Origin: Cyanodermella asteris
Lineage: Eukaryota > Ascomycota > Lecanoromycetes > Ostropales > Stictidaceae
Reading direction: 5' to 3'
Assembly: GCA_900618795.1 (NCBI GenBank)
Contig: UYJD01000008.1
Coordinates: forward strand, 1,127,662 to 1,191,661
DNA length: 64,000 nucleotides
In this document: piece after piece, positions 20,701 through 31,032 of the stretch
Layout of the letters: each line of letters opens with the position of its first letter
How positions within the stretch are numbered: the stretch's first letter is position 1
Position numbers and translations under genes: made by a program
The notes under the pieces: model-generated
The model's input: the letters and a program-made list of their open reading frames with translations, nothing else
Database searches by the model: none
What the model was told of the DNA's origin: nothing

Positions 20701-23700
20701 TCTGCATGCTTCTGAAGCTCGGTGTCGTAATTCTCTTGAGCCTGACGAGCGATCTCGGCCTGAGCCTTAAGATCTTCCTGATGGAACTGAGCGGCAGTCT
20801 CGGCGCGCTCGGCGGCGTCCTTGAAACGATTGAGCTCAGCATCCATCTGCGCCTTCTGTTCGCGAAGAACACGATCGTGATCTCTCTTTTCAGCGCGTAA
20901 GGTTTCAAGTTCCGTCGTGCTTTCGTCTGCTTCGCGACGCATAGTCTCAATCGTATCTTCCAGTTCTTTGATCTTGGTCTCCTTTGCTTCTATCACACGA
21001 TCCATCTCTTCTCGATACTGATCGTGGCTGCTGTTGAGACTTTCGAGCTCCTCCTCTGAGCTCTGACTGATCTGCTTGTACTGTTCGACCTGTTCTTGCG
21101 TGCTGGAAAGCTCTTTCTTTGCAAGCTCCAGGTCTCGCTTGAGCTCGGAGACCTGCAGAGCCATTTCTTGGTCTTGGCCGATGGTCACTGTGTTGTCGAG
21201 GCTTGTTGTATTGTCTCCAGCAGGTCTAGCAGATAGAACTTGCAGGCGCTCCTCGGCACTTCGGAGCTCGATCGTGAGCTCGTCAACACGGAGCTGCAGC
21301 TGTTCGCGTGTCGCCCGCAGGCCAGACAATTCTTCCCGCGTAGCACCGACAGTCTTGACCAGGTCATCAATTCGAGTCTGCGCCTGCTGCGTGTCGAATT
21401 CTCGGCGAAGTGATTGCCGCTTTGCTTCTTCTTCACTTTCTGAGAGCTTCCGCTTCGTGATCTGAATCTCGTTCTCCAGAGCTTCAACCTGGGCTTGGAG
21501 CCGGCGGCGGCCTTCTGCATCGGAATGTTCTCGCTCGTTGAGGAGATTCTGCAGATTGGCGTTCAAAGTATTGAGCCTGTCGCGGTCTGCAATCAGTGAT
21601 TGGTTGTCGTCCGTCAGCCGCTTCTCAATGGTTTTCCAGAATTCTTTCTCGGCTTTCAGGTTGGCCGATTCATTGCGCAGGCTTTCCACTGAGGCTTTAG
21701 TCTCAACCAATTCTTCGGCAACGGCTTGCACGCGAAGATCTTGCTGCGTGGCGCGATCCGAGTTTGCCTGACTTCGTTTTTGAAGCTCGGCATTTTCGTT
21801 CTTCAGCATAGAGTAGTTTCCTTGCAACATTTCGTACCGCTCTGTGGCCAAAAGCACCTCACCATTCTTCCGAGCCAAGTCATTGCGCAATTCTCCGTTC
21901 TTGGTTGTCAAGCTGGTGACCTGGTCTTTTAATTGTACACGTTCAGACGCCGCCTCCTGCTTGTATCCGTCGAAAGTGGTCTGCAATTCTTTGATGACCT
22001 TTGTGTAGTCAGCGGCGTCTCTAGAGTTTGGAGACATCTCAACACTAGCGTGGAGACCGTTGCGAGCTGGAGTTATGGGCACTTCGCCGTTAACGGACTG
22101 GCCGAACGCAGATTCGAGATCGCTCTGGGGCGGAAGCTGGCCTCGGTGGGAAAGCATTCGCCTGAAAATGTCACGCTCGCGGATGAATGCTTGTGACTGC
22201 GTGATAATCGTCTTCATCTCCTCGCGGACTCGTTCGTACTTTTGGCGGAGTTCCTGAACCTCCTCGTGGTCCTGAGCAGCTTGTGTCTGGCGGGCTTGTG
22301 CCTCTTCGCCCTCCATCTTTTCGCCAAGCTCGCGAGTTACACGCAGAAGCCGCTCATTTTGCGCTTGCAGCTCAGCAATGTTCTTGAATGCCACGAGATT
22401 CTGGCTAATGAATTGATCAGTGTCATTGTTGTAGTCCCTGTCGTCCTCACTACGAGCGAGCTGTTCCAACCTGATCCTCTCGTCGGGGCTGAACGAATCC
22501 TGACCCTGATCTCTCGCGTTGACCTCGAGTAAGAGAACCTTGATCTGCGAGCTGAGGTCGCGTAATTGTTGCCGTAAGAACTCGCCCTCTCGCGTGAGAC
22601 CTTTGACCTGTCCCTGGTATGTTCGCGCCTCTTTCTTTGCGGCCTCGCGATCGTTGCCGATAGATTCGACCAAAGCGGACATTTCAGCTACATCCGTTTG
22701 GAGCCGTTCGTGCTCGTGTTGCATTTGATCAAGGGCAGGTCTGCGTTGCTCGAATTCTTGCATCATCGAGTCCAGTTGCTCGGTCAACTCCTCGTTGTGT
22801 CGCTTTAGGCTGTTGCGTTCCTTTCTGACTGCATGATATTGTGTCACAAGTTGGGTACCGTTCATGCTGCCTCTCAACGCAGACCCTGGTGCAGTCGGAG
22901 ACATGCCTCGGACAGGTGTTCTGGGAGCGCTGCCAGGAGGGGCCCTGCTGCTGAGACGGGGTGTCGCCGCGACCGGAGCAGAAGCCATTGTTGCGATCTC
23001 TGCTTGTAGCTGCTCAGCCTGTGCCTCAAGCTCGGTGATGCGCTGCTCTGCAGTGTCCTTGTCTTGTTGGATGGTGCGCATTTCCTCCTCGATCCTTGCG
23101 AACTCTTCCCGGGCTTCCTCTTGTACATTCTCAAATTGCTCCTGCAGGTCGGCCCGTCGATTCTTCTCAGTCTCAGCTTGCTCCTTCATCAGCTCCTGCA
23201 AGCGATTCGCCGTGTCAAGCTCGGACCGGAAATTCTCCTCTTGGCGGGTCAATTCCTCCTTGACCTGGCCAATCTGTGTTAAGTAGTCTTCGGCCTTTTG
23301 TTCGAGTTCGGCTGTCCTTGAACGCAGTGCCTTCTCGGCTCTCTGCAGGCTCCCGATTGTTGTTGTGTCGTCCTCATGCTGTCGTTGGAGCTCCGCGATT
23401 CGAGCATTCTTGTCCTTGCGGAACTTTGTGAACTCTGCAGTCTTGGCCTTGAGCTCAGTGTCTAAATAGTCGTTACTTCGCTTCAAGGATTCGACCTCCT
23501 GTTCAAGCGCCTGCTCGCGGAATTTGGCACTTGTGGCCGCTGTGCTGGCAGCCCTGATTTTGTCTTCGAGGTCGGAAACCTCCTTGCGCAACTCGACAGT
23601 CTTCTGGTGCTTTGCAGAGAGATCTTGTGCCAATCCATCGTGTGCCCGACTCTTGGATTCCAATAAAGCTAATGTGTCTCGGTTCGAGCTCTCGAGTGAC

Positions 23701-24089
23701 GATATCCGCTGCTGCAGCATTAAAAGCTCGGCGCCGGAAGTGGATGTAGAGCTCTTGATCGTGTCAAGCTCTGTCGCAAGAGCCTGCCGAGAAGCCTGCT
23801 CTGTTTGCAGCTGCTGCGTAAGCTCTGTAAGTTGTTTCTTGGCTCCTTCAAGGTTCGTCCTCATCAAACGCGCCTTCTGTTCATTCGACCTCACAATGTT
23901 TTCGAGCTCGACCTCGACTCGAAGTTTCTCGGCAACAAGCTGCTCATGTTGGGCCGCTTTATGTGTAAGATGCGCCAAGAAGGCCTGGACGAGGTCGGCA
24001 GTCGGCGCAATTGCCAACGCATTGAGGTGTTCCTCAGGGAAGCTCACGTACGCAGCCAGACGTGGGACGTCTAATTGCGCCGCGGCCAT
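17760..24089 (-). CDS. MLP1: Nuclear basket protein Mlp1/TPR (Nup211-like)
   Basis: Large coiled-coil filament of the nuclear pore basket, involved in mRNA export surveillance, SUMO-protease anchoring and spindle-checkpoint protein docking. 2109 residues in a single exon without intron, close to the 1700-2400 of the family. The N-terminus MAAAQLDVPRLAAYVSFPEE leads into near-continuous heptad coiled coil from about 35 to 1700, rich in Glu, Gln, Leu, Arg and Lys. A conserved TPR-type stretch lies mid-protein (TQYHAVRKERNSLKRHNEEL). The last 350 residues are unstructured: Ala/Pro/Thr/Gln-rich, then RG/GG-rich (GGRGRGGGGG), ending in a basic nuclear-localisation-like tail NKRNDRGGKH. It converges with DCTN6 with 295 bases between the stops. 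Other giant coiled-coil proteins are alternatives, but the N-terminus and tail favour Mlp1. Confidence 0.9.
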   Translation of the reverse strand: MAAAQLDVPRLAAYVSFPEEHLNALAIAPTADLVQAFLAHLTHKAAQHEQLVAEKLRVEVELENIVRSNEQKARLMRTNLEGAKKQLTELTQQLQTEQASRQALATELDTIKSSTSTSGAELLMLQQRISSLESSNRDTLALLESKSRAHDGLAQDLSAKHQKTVELRKEVSDLEDKIRAASTAATSAKFREQALEQEVESLKRSNDYLDTELKAKTAEFTKFRKDKNARIAELQRQHEDDTTTIGSLQRAEKALRSRTAELEQKAEDYLTQIGQVKEELTRQEENFRSELDTANRLQELMKEQAETEKNRRADLQEQFENVQEEAREEFARIEEEMRTIQQDKDTAEQRITELEAQAEQLQAEIATMASAPVAATPRLSSRAPPGSAPRTPVRGMSPTAPGSALRGSMNGTQLVTQYHAVRKERNSLKRHNEELTEQLDSMMQEFEQRRPALDQMQHEHERLQTDVAEMSALVESIGNDREAAKKEARTYQGQVKGLTREGEFLRQQLRDLSSQIKVLLLEVNARDQGQDSFSPDERIRLEQLARSEDDRDYNNDTDQFISQNLVAFKNIAELQAQNERLLRVTRELGEKMEGEEAQARQTQAAQDHEEVQELRQKYERVREEMKTIITQSQAFIRERDIFRRMLSHRGQLPPQSDLESAFGQSVNGEVPITPARNGLHASVEMSPNSRDAADYTKVIKELQTTFDGYKQEAASERVQLKDQVTSLTTKNGELRNDLARKNGEVLLATERYEMLQGNYSMLKNENAELQKRSQANSDRATQQDLRVQAVAEELVETKASVESLRNESANLKAEKEFWKTIEKRLTDDNQSLIADRDRLNTLNANLQNLLNEREHSDAEGRRRLQAQVEALENEIQITKRKLSESEEEAKRQSLRREFDTQQAQTRIDDLVKTVGATREELSGLRATREQLQLRVDELTIELRSAEERLQVLSARPAGDNTTSLDNTVTIGQDQEMALQVSELKRDLELAKKELSSTQEQVEQYKQISQSSEEELESLNSSHDQYREEMDRVIEAKETKIKELEDTIETMRREADESTTELETLRAEKRDHDRVLREQKAQMDAELNRFKDAAERAETAAQFHQEDLKAQAEIARQAQENYDTELQKHAEASKALQTVRTELNEAKLELVELRSARDAARNDLSLAEDNSSDAKSRYENEIAEIRSRRDDVGRQNKLLHEQLEKVNTQIAELQRARSAAGMPSESNTASSDDSNLQELIKYLRREKEIVDVQYEMANQEAKRFRQQLEHTQSQLEDARLKLSQQLRSEEDRERSTLNHNKLLETINELNLIRESNATLRLERTQAQNAYTERAKEIEELQNQLQPLHAKVQELEEISESQEQELRMTREARERFEQRYHDLLNKTDSVDPAELEALKEKTTTLEAERDELKELSTSLQSQLETIPAQIEEAKQELRDQNQASRAKLVEQAKNKNSQQVARIRDLEATVAEKDKVQAQLDNVQAQLETAIQEKSDLSAQLAQAQAQAVVAPAPADTAGSASANAEQVTALEEQLSEANSRAQTGAAEVTELREQLSLAQARIAGLEQELAGLHSNLEAAQAQVKEHVASAATSTAGAQGTLDTAQIDKLREELAAAQKDAEALRTAATVNEKSANIQGGADQPSIADQIAQNVEAIRAELEARHEDRVTAAETRANDRVKQMKDLLNQKMREYRNTESDRLKEEYEQEMTKIKEDHRVELEDLQKRHESEIEELKIQLNADAAKKDVNGTADAKPPATPTMASLPEDADAVRKLLQTSEIAKRILAGNIQKKVAEAQKELTDKLIKQEADAAAAQEAAVKQARDSAAEMESKRQQVKLNMSQNQAKAAKVKLDYVQSAATETPDKAVKEVWAVAKDLKPGPTTVGLGSSTFAPSTTSSPAPKAGPTGTQAPPPTAPVTNLPAQSAGAAAAKPFGETSNTAAQAQAPAANAFAQTAPLTESNNQPKETEAPTQTQEPQAEETAAAMGVATPQEIKAPAQRPSSSMSRLPDAPLSSGIGRGGSVRGGAQSALPVPGGRGQQSQRGGIPRGNHGGQRGGRGRGGGGGTGIPQPGGQVAGGLNPNAGQFVPKKRGLDASEHAGPNKRNDRGGKH

Positions 24090-25059
24090 CGTTGCTGAAG
24101 GCTTTGTGTTGTGTGATCAATCCAGCATGTTCTGAGTGCTTAAGTAGTACCTGTCTTGGTGAGCTTCTTCAAGGGTCAGTGTTCGCTTGGCCCAATGATT
24201 GAGGCTAGAACGAGAGGCGTGCGGTGGTATCGTAGACAGTCGATTGACAAGGGGAATCTCTTTAAGGAGTGTCAGAAAGTTGTACAAGAAAAAGTCGCAA
24301 GGGGGTGGAATGGCGTGGAGGGCGTTCAGGTGAACTCACAGCGAGAGCGCTGACTTCGCGATGCCCCAGGTAACGCGCCTTTGCGTCAAAGGATGGCTGG
24401 TTCCGACCACTGCCGCTTGCGGTTAAGTGTCTTGGCAATCATTGACGTGCGGCCTCGCCGTTGTTCGGCACTCAACGATCAATCCCTGCCTGTGACAACA
24501 GGTATAGTCTTCACAAAGCGATGAAGGACATTGCACGAGTGGTCAGAGTCAGTACCATGTTCGGAAGCAAAGCCGAAGTGCAATACAAATCTGGTGTAGC
24601 TCAGGCGCGACTCAGTGGCGACCTCAGAGCCGCGCTACAGCCTTACAGCTTACGTCAGCGCCCTGAGGCTCCGTGCCTTCACTTCGTGCTCTTCGCATTA
24701 CCCGTCCGAATGACCATATCGCAGACTTAACACACCTCACGCAGCTAGTCATATACACGCAAAGCGTAACTGCTTCGTGTATTCTCACCTTTATCGGGCA
24801 GTGCGGAGACAGCTCGGCCGAGCATCAATCTGCCTGAATCGCCTACTGATTGATGGACTGACGCTGAGGTCGAGTACCAGACACGGCCGTTGATGGTTCT
24901 AGCGGCTCGTCCAACCGCTTGCCGGAGGTCTCTCCCCATTTTTCTCTGAAGAGTCACGACTCTTTGGGCGTCCTTTATTGTCCGAGCTCAGGCTCTCGAC
25001 TCACGGAATTCCACTATATTCCTTCACTCCTCGGTCCGTCTCATCACAACCCAGTGAAG
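24090..25059. other. Divergent promoter region MLP1 / TFIIE-beta
   Basis: No coding sequence recognised. The A-box-like GTGTAGCTCAGGCG at about 24595 has no partner B-box, so no tRNA is called. The frame of TFIIE-beta is open upstream to 24919 but that segment has no conserved sequence and is read as leader. Confidence 0.5.
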
Positions 25060-25914
25060 ATGTTCAAGAAGCAGCAGAACGCCTTTGCGGCGTCTGCAGC
25101 GGCGGCTGCAAAGCAGTATGCCAAAAAGCCAGCGATCGCTTCCGTTGCGGCGCCAGTATCATCGCAACTTTCCGAGAAGAAGCGAACGCCGGAGCCCGGT
25201 GCACCAGCCGCCATGCCTAAATACAACACTGTCTTCTCGCAGCCTATGGACACGGGCAAAGGCGAGAATATCCAGACGCAGTTGGTCTACATTGTTCAGT
25301 ACCTCCAGAGCAAAATCGGGCAGGAAGTCCAGTTCGACCAAGTCCTGTCATACCTGTCTAAGAGCAATGCCGAGCAATCTTACAAAGACGCGATAGCCAT
25401 CATTCTCAAACGTCACGCGCAAGTTAACTACAACAGCACAAACGACACTTACAAATTCAGACCGAAGCATAATGTCTCGACTGCCGATGAGCTGCTTGCG
25501 CACCTGCAAAAGTTGACGACCTTCAAGGGCGTAGATGTCAAAGAGCTGAGGGAGGGCTGGAAAAATGTGGATGCGACCATCGATGAGCTGGAGTCGAAAC
25601 ACAAGATCAACGTGGTGCGCAACAAGAAAGATGGAGCACCTCGATTCGTCTACGCCGATGACCCTTCACTCTACATGGCAGTCGAGCCGGAATTCAAGGA
25701 CATTTGGTCGAAGATAAAGATTCCCGACGATCATCAGCTCGTGATTGATGAGTTGGACAAGGGCGGCCAGCTAGCTGCTGGCAAGACAAGCAAGAAAGCG
25801 ACCAAGATGGCAGCGAAAGTGGAGAAGCCCAAACGCAAGGCTCGCCGTGGCGGCAAGCTCACCAACAAGCATATGCAACACATTTTCAAGGACTTTAGCG
25901 GAATGCGAAGGTAG
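25060..25914 (+). CDS. TFA2: Transcription initiation factor IIE subunit beta
   Basis: Small subunit of TFIIE, which helps recruit TFIIH and melt promoter DNA at RNA polymerase II start sites. 284 residues, single exon. The start MFKKQQNAFAASAAAAA matches the fungal family's basic/alanine-rich N-terminus. A first winged-helix domain (about 68-145) reads LVYIVQYLQSKIGQEVQFDQ. A second (about 150-225) reads LTTFKGVDVKELREGWKNVD and KHKINVVRNKKDGAPRFVYA. The C-terminus is strongly basic (KPKRKARRGGKLTNKHMQHI), as expected for DNA contact. It converges with the centrin gene, 365 bases between stops. Assignment secure. Confidence 0.93.
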   Translation: MFKKQQNAFAASAAAAAKQYAKKPAIASVAAPVSSQLSEKKRTPEPGAPAAMPKYNTVFSQPMDTGKGENIQTQLVYIVQYLQSKIGQEVQFDQVLSYLSKSNAEQSYKDAIAIILKRHAQVNYNSTNDTYKFRPKHNVSTADELLAHLQKLTTFKGVDVKELREGWKNVDATIDELESKHKINVVRNKKDGAPRFVYADDPSLYMAVEPEFKDIWSKIKIPDDHQLVIDELDKGGQLAAGKTSKKATKMAAKVEKPKRKARRGGKLTNKHMQHIFKDFSGMRR

Positions 25915-26279
25915 GCACTCGAATGCCAGCACTACGAATCTTGGACAAAACGAGTTGCAGCAACAAACCGGTGCGACGTCAGCCGTTTCTGGAGTCGGGA
26001 GCATTGTGTCGCTCTCACGCATCACATTTGAGCCATAAAGCCGCTCTTTTCGGCGAGGTCAGTCAGCGGCCTTGCGCCCACACCCACGGCATCAAGGAGC
26101 GACGATGACAAAGTCGCGCGGTGTGAGTTGGCTCATTGGAGTGTTCATTCAAAATATAGAATACGAGGGCATTCATCCGCCTCTCGTACGAATCAATGCA
26201 AAATTCCCCAACCAAATACCGTCCAGCTGCGCCTGCGCTCGTAAAGTCGTAAAAAGGTTCGTCTCGATCAGTGTTGCCG

Positions 26280-27052
26280 TCACCTTTGTAGACATATTCC
26301 CAGAAACTCATCCTGATTGATGGCACCATCTCCGTCGAGATCAAATTCTTCGATCATGGCCTGGAGCTCCTCGTCGCCGAGCCCTTCGCCCAGTTCACTA
26401 GCCACCCGCCTGAGATCCTCAATTGTGATTCTTCCTTTCCCCCCTTCGTCGAAAAGCTCAAAGGCTCGCAGTATCTCGTCTTTCGGGTCCCGCTCGTGTA
26501 TGCGCCTCGCCATGACCGTGACAAACTGCCCGTGCGGCATGCGCAAACGCGTCGGGTGTATGTCCTGAATCTCCACGTGCTTTGCGCTCCCGGCACCGAC
26601 TTCCTTCGGATCCACGACGCCGTACTGTCGGAGAACGGTGATTATCTCGTCCTTTGGCAGGTCGAAGCCCAGGGCGCGCATCGCAACTTTGAGCTCGTGG
26701 TAGTCAATGTGATTGTCCTTGTCGAGGTCGAACAGCCGGAACTAGGTCAAAATTCTTCGATCAGCATTGTTTGTGACACGGCGTGGGGAAGGGGGGGGGG
26801 TTACCATGCTCCCGCGGCACGGCTACTTACAGCTTCGTTGATCTCGTCTTTCTGCTCTTCCGATAACGCTTTGAGAGCGTCTTGGCCCTCGCGGTCCAGG
26901 CGTTCTCGCTCTTGTCTTTCGCGCTCTCGCTGCTGCGCGGCGGCGTTCTGGCCGAAGGTTGCGCCTTTTGTCCTGTCTTGGAGACCTCCTGCTGCTCCGC
27001 CGAGGCCGTAGGTCCGTGCCGGAAATGAGGGATGCGCCGACGAGGCAGCCAT
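26280..27052 (-). CDS. CDC31: Centrin (Cdc31)
   Basis: Ca2+-binding EF-hand protein of the spindle pole body, required for its duplication; also part of the TREX-2 mRNA export complex in yeast. Two exons, 27052-26831 and 26741-26280, joined over an 89-nt phase-0 intron (GTAAGT..GACCTAG); 227 residues. EF-hand loops seen: DLDKDNHIDYHE (first), DEGGKGRITIED (third, weakened) and DLDGDGAINQDE (fourth). The second hand is replaced by a longer non-canonical segment (GVVDPKEVGAGSAKHVEIQD). The C-terminus FLGICLQR matches the short ending of yeast Cdc31. The N-terminal extension of about 70 residues is Gln/Arg/Glu-rich (QQRERERQERERLDRE) and longer than in yeast (161 residues total). The intron carries a run of ten C on the coding strand. 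Confidence 0.9.
26791..26800. repeat. Poly-G run of ten in the centrin intron
   Basis: Ten consecutive G on the plus strand (C on the coding strand), 30 bases inside the 5' end of the centrin intron. It is prone to length variation and to sequencing error; it does not affect the reading frame because it is spliced out. Confidence 0.9.
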
Positions 27053-28467
27053 TGTGAGAGTGATTGTGGTAGCGGGTCAGAAGGAATGGAGCGACAGTTG
27101 AGGTCGGCAGGGTGCAGCGCAGAGAAAAAAGGTTTAGGAGCGTCGATGATTGTGCAAAGGGCAGTGTGAATTATGCTGCAAGAAGCCGCGCAGAGATGAG
27201 AAAGGGCTGGTGAAGAAGGCGGAGTATTTATTCGGTGGGTCTGTCGAATGAGTGGACGTATTTGGTGGTTGTTCGTGAATTGAAGCTTCGCTTTGGAGAC
27301 TCTCGAGCGTCACGGTTTGGCGCGTCAGAATCGGGCACTCGGCAGCGCAGACGCGTTTGTGCCAGTGCGGCTTAAGCACTTTGCCTCGGGATGCGTGAGC
27401 GAATCGGGGAGTGGCCCGGGAGGGCTGGGGAATGGAGAACAGACGGTTACAGGGGGGCCCCAATAGGGGGGCCAAGGCGGGAGGAAAGAATTCTCCGCAG
27501 GTGCCTTGTTCAGCCGTGCAACCAACTGACCAACTAACGACCCTGCTAAGCAGCTAAGGACCTGGCTGGGGTTTCAGCCGAGAACACAGCTCACCATCGC
27601 ACAAGGTCCTGAAGCATACATTCAATCAGTATCGGCACCGACACTTTGGTAGCTGTATGGCATGTTGATTTAATTTCCATGAAGTAGACCAGCTCAGCAG
27701 CTCGTGCACGGGGCTTCGAGGCTTAAACAAGGACTACGAATGTAGACTTGGCATCATCTGCAGTCGAGCCGCAAAGTGGATCGTATATTTTTAACGAGGC
27801 ATAACTCCGTGTTAGCAGCGCTCCTAATTTGGCGAGAGAAATTGAGCGTCCTGCTAATTGGATTGAGCTTAAAGGAAACTTGAACACGTTGAGCCTTTGG
27901 CAAAAGGAGGCACCATTTCGCTCACCGTCGGCCGTCCACTCTTCAGACTCACTCCTGCCTTAGGCTTTCAGCATCTTCACAGCATTCGCAGTCGATCCGG
28001 CCATTCCTTTCTGCCACGGCGATCCCGAGTCTCGAGCAGCAGCTTCCTCGCGGCGCATTGAGCTTTCCTGCAGATTGACTACGACGGTGTCAGATCCAGA
28101 TTCTCCACCAGACCAGCCGACGCCCTTCAGTCACTGCAGCACCAACAGCCGTTCAGTCCAGTAGTCCAGCCTCGTCTGCATTCTGCTCTGCCCTGCCCTG
28201 CTCTGCTGCCCTGGCCGCCGACCATACTTCGCGACCTCCTACTACTCTACACTAATTGTTCTTTGCGTTAACCCTTCTCCCTCTCTTCAACACCAAACGC
28301 GAGCCGCCGCTCAGGTTTTTTTTCCGGACAGCGTGGCATCCCTGTATACAGCCGTTTGCCGCCGGACGCCCTCCCGGCCTTATCTGGCTCGACCCGACCC
28401 GACCTGCGAGCTCGCGTCCGTCTATTATGCTCTTTGCCCCAGAGTCTACTTTTGAGAGGTTGGCACC
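27053..28467. other. Divergent promoter CDC31 / GPI18 with long C/T-rich leader
   Basis: No gene recognised in 1.4 kb. From about 27940 to 28460 the plus strand is pyrimidine-rich with CTGC/CTCTGC units, the likely long 5' leader of GPI18. Confidence 0.5.
28181..28213. repeat. Imperfect CTCTGC/CCTGC repeat
   Basis: About six imperfect units (TTCTGC, TCTGC, CCTGC, CCTGC, TCTGC, TGCC) in the leader of GPI18, about 255 bases before its start codon. Simple-sequence origin is likely. Confidence 0.6.
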
Positions 28468-30034
28468 ATGTCTTCTTTCCTCGGCGCAATCGCCGCTCGA
28501 TTTGGGCACCTGCTGAACAAGTCGGCCGACAGTCCCCAGACCTCGCTTTGCATTCTCTTCTGCCTCTACAAGAGTCTGCTAGTCACCCTCGCCTTCTGCT
28601 CGCCCGACGATGGCTTTGATAAATCGACCATTTTCTCCGGCTGGCCCCAAGGCGGTCCCCTGTCCAAGCTTGTCAAATGGGACGGCATCTGGTTCACAAA
28701 CTTAGCACAGCGTGGCTACAAGTACGAACAGGACTTCGCCTTTGGCTACGGCTACACCAATCTGCTCGCTTTCGGTCAATGTAAGTCTGTAACCTTTTGT
28801 CGCGTTTCGCCGTCGTCCCACAAACTACCTGCTAATTAGTTTTCGATAAGACATTTGGGGCGGTGATGATTTCTACTACTCCATTCAGTGGGAGGGCCTT
28901 TTCGGCGTCTTCATTTCGCACATCACCCACCTTTTAGGCACTTTACTTCTCTACCGCCTTACCCTAATCGTCTTCCGCAACCACGAGAGGAGCGAACGTG
29001 TTGCTTTCCTGACCTCCTGCTTACACATCGTCTCGCCTGCTGGCATTTTCATTTGCGGTCCATACACCGAAGCACCATTCTCTCTACTATGCTTCGGTGC
29101 TTACTTCGCCTACGCTTCCGCACGCCTCGACCACAACGAGGGTAACTACCTCCAACGTGATCTGGAGATCCTCCTCACTGGCGGCTTGCTGGGAGTTTCA
29201 TGCACGTTCCGCAGCAATGGACTTCTTAGTGGGACCATTTTGCTACTCGACGCCATCCAGGACGGTTTGGACTTTTTGAAGTACCGGGGAGACGTCATGC
29301 GCTTTCGCAAAATTGCCGCCACCGTTGCGGCAGGCCTCATGACTGGGTTCGGGCAAATTTATCCACAGATCATCGCATGGCGCATGTTCTGTACGGATGT
29401 CAATCCTTTCGAGGTTAAGCGACCGTGGTGTTACGAATTTCCGCCTAGTATCTACACTTTCGTGCAGAAGAAATATTGGTACGAGAATCACTGACGCCAT
29501 TCAGCTCCAAGGCTAACAATCTTTAGGGACAATGGATTTTTGCATTACTGGCAAACACGACAGATCCCACTGTTCTTGCTGGCTACTCCGGTACTTGTCG
29601 CCATGTTCTGGTCAACATATTGGGTCTACACCCTCTTCAGCGATCCGCCGACCTCTCAGGCTCACGAAGAAGATCGTCAACCTCTGGTTCAGTCACCGTC
29701 TCCAGCCTCCCTGGAACGCATTTCCGGCGGTATGGGCAAGAGCTTTCCCGTTCAACAAATCGACTTTCCACTCATTATGCGATTGACGATACCTCAGACT
29801 CTGATCGCCCTCGTCTGTCTGTTTATTGGACACGTTCAGATCATCACCCGACTGAGCTCCGGCTACCCGGTGTGGTACTGGTGGCTAGCTGTGCAGCATC
29901 TTGAGTATGCGCACGAGGACGGGCCAGCAGTGAAAGGGTGGCGGCGCTTCATTCCTTGGTTCTACGCAAGATGGACGATCATGTACGGCGTCATCCAGAC
30001 CGGGCTGTATGCAGAAATGCTGCCGCCCGCGTGA
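28468..30034 (+). CDS. GPI18: GPI mannosyltransferase 2 (PIG-V/Gpi18)
   Basis: Adds the second mannose to the GPI anchor precursor from dolichol-phosphate-mannose in the ER membrane. Three exons: 28468-28780, 28851-29478 and 29527-30034, with introns of 70 nt (GTAAGT..GATAAG) and 48 nt (GTACGA..CTTTAG, branch GCTAAC); 482 residues. PIG-V signatures: VKWDGIWFTNLAQRGYKYE with the luminal W-D after the first helix, IQWEGLFGVF, SPAGIFICGPYTEAPFSL, FRSNGLLSG, and WDNGFLHYWQTRQIPLFLLA across the second splice junction. Many hydrophobic helices run through the protein, as expected for this multi-pass C-type glycosyltransferase. It ends with WFYARWTIMYGVIQTGLYAE. Both junctions keep frame and restore conserved blocks, so the model is well supported. 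Confidence 0.94.
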
Positions 30035-31032
30035 AAGTTTTTCTTCGATATATATTTCTCGTGCATAAATTTGGCACAGGGGGTCAAATTAGGCCTTGAA
30101 ATTAGATTGTACTTGTATATAATGCCGGGGAGGTGGTTGTCAAGAAGATAGGGGCTGGGATCAATTGGATGCATGAAGCCATACGGACCTGCAATACAGC
30201 TTACGTCTGTATGATAGTGCGGAGAGAGTCTGGTCTGACCGGGTTGCATCTGCGAAAGGTCGACCGTCAGGCTGAATTGAGCGATGTTGGTTCTAATATC
30301 GATTTGATCACATGCGTCACCAATCTGTTTGCGTGGTGAATGCGAAACAAGTGATGTAGCTGCAGTAATCAGTGCCACTATTATGTCTGAGGTGGATCTG
30401 ACGGGGCGACGGCCATGCCATATGTTTTCAAAGCTAACCGACATTCGATCGGCACATTGCAGGGTGACAAGTCGTCATTGAGCGAGTTGCAAGTTGGTGG
30501 CACATGAAAATGGATAGTCGAACCAACGGCATGCATGTGAAAAGCGCGGCGAGCACGATTTCATGGGGATACTTAACCGTGGGACCGTCGCCGACTCCAG
30601 GGTCCGCACCACTGCAACCACCTACGTCTTCTGGAAGCAATTTCTGAAGCAGCCACGATGCTGAACTCGCAGGCGAAACGCGGTTTCGCATCGCGCTTCT
30701 CACTTCACACATGCCCTCCTCCATTATTGCCATCCTATACACAGCACGCATGGATTCATTGTCCCGCGCACAATGGCCGCTGCCACTCTGAAGTACGACA
30801 TAGCTTTAATGACAGCAATCTGAAAGCTTGGCAGCGACAAAGAAAGCGCTGATCTCATCTCACTTCACTCAGTGTCGGCTGATCCTCAAACTCCACCTCT
30901 TGCTCCACCGCCCAAAGCGCGCCCCGGACCCTGCCAGGCGCCCAACATCTCAGAGGCGTCTTTTCCCGAGCTCCTTGGCATCTTCATCATCAACCTCCAG
31001 CTTTAGCCAAGGTAGACAGAAGCACGAAAATC
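30035..31032. other. Intergenic region, nothing identified
   Basis: 3' flank of GPI18 and promoter of the CDF transporter. The last 150 bases are C/A-rich leader. No conserved coding or RNA gene seen. Confidence 0.5.

Noticed and set aside
24595-24670. tRNA-like A-box GTGTAGCTCAGGCG
   Set aside because: No B-box GGTTCGA within 80 bases and no paired acceptor stem.
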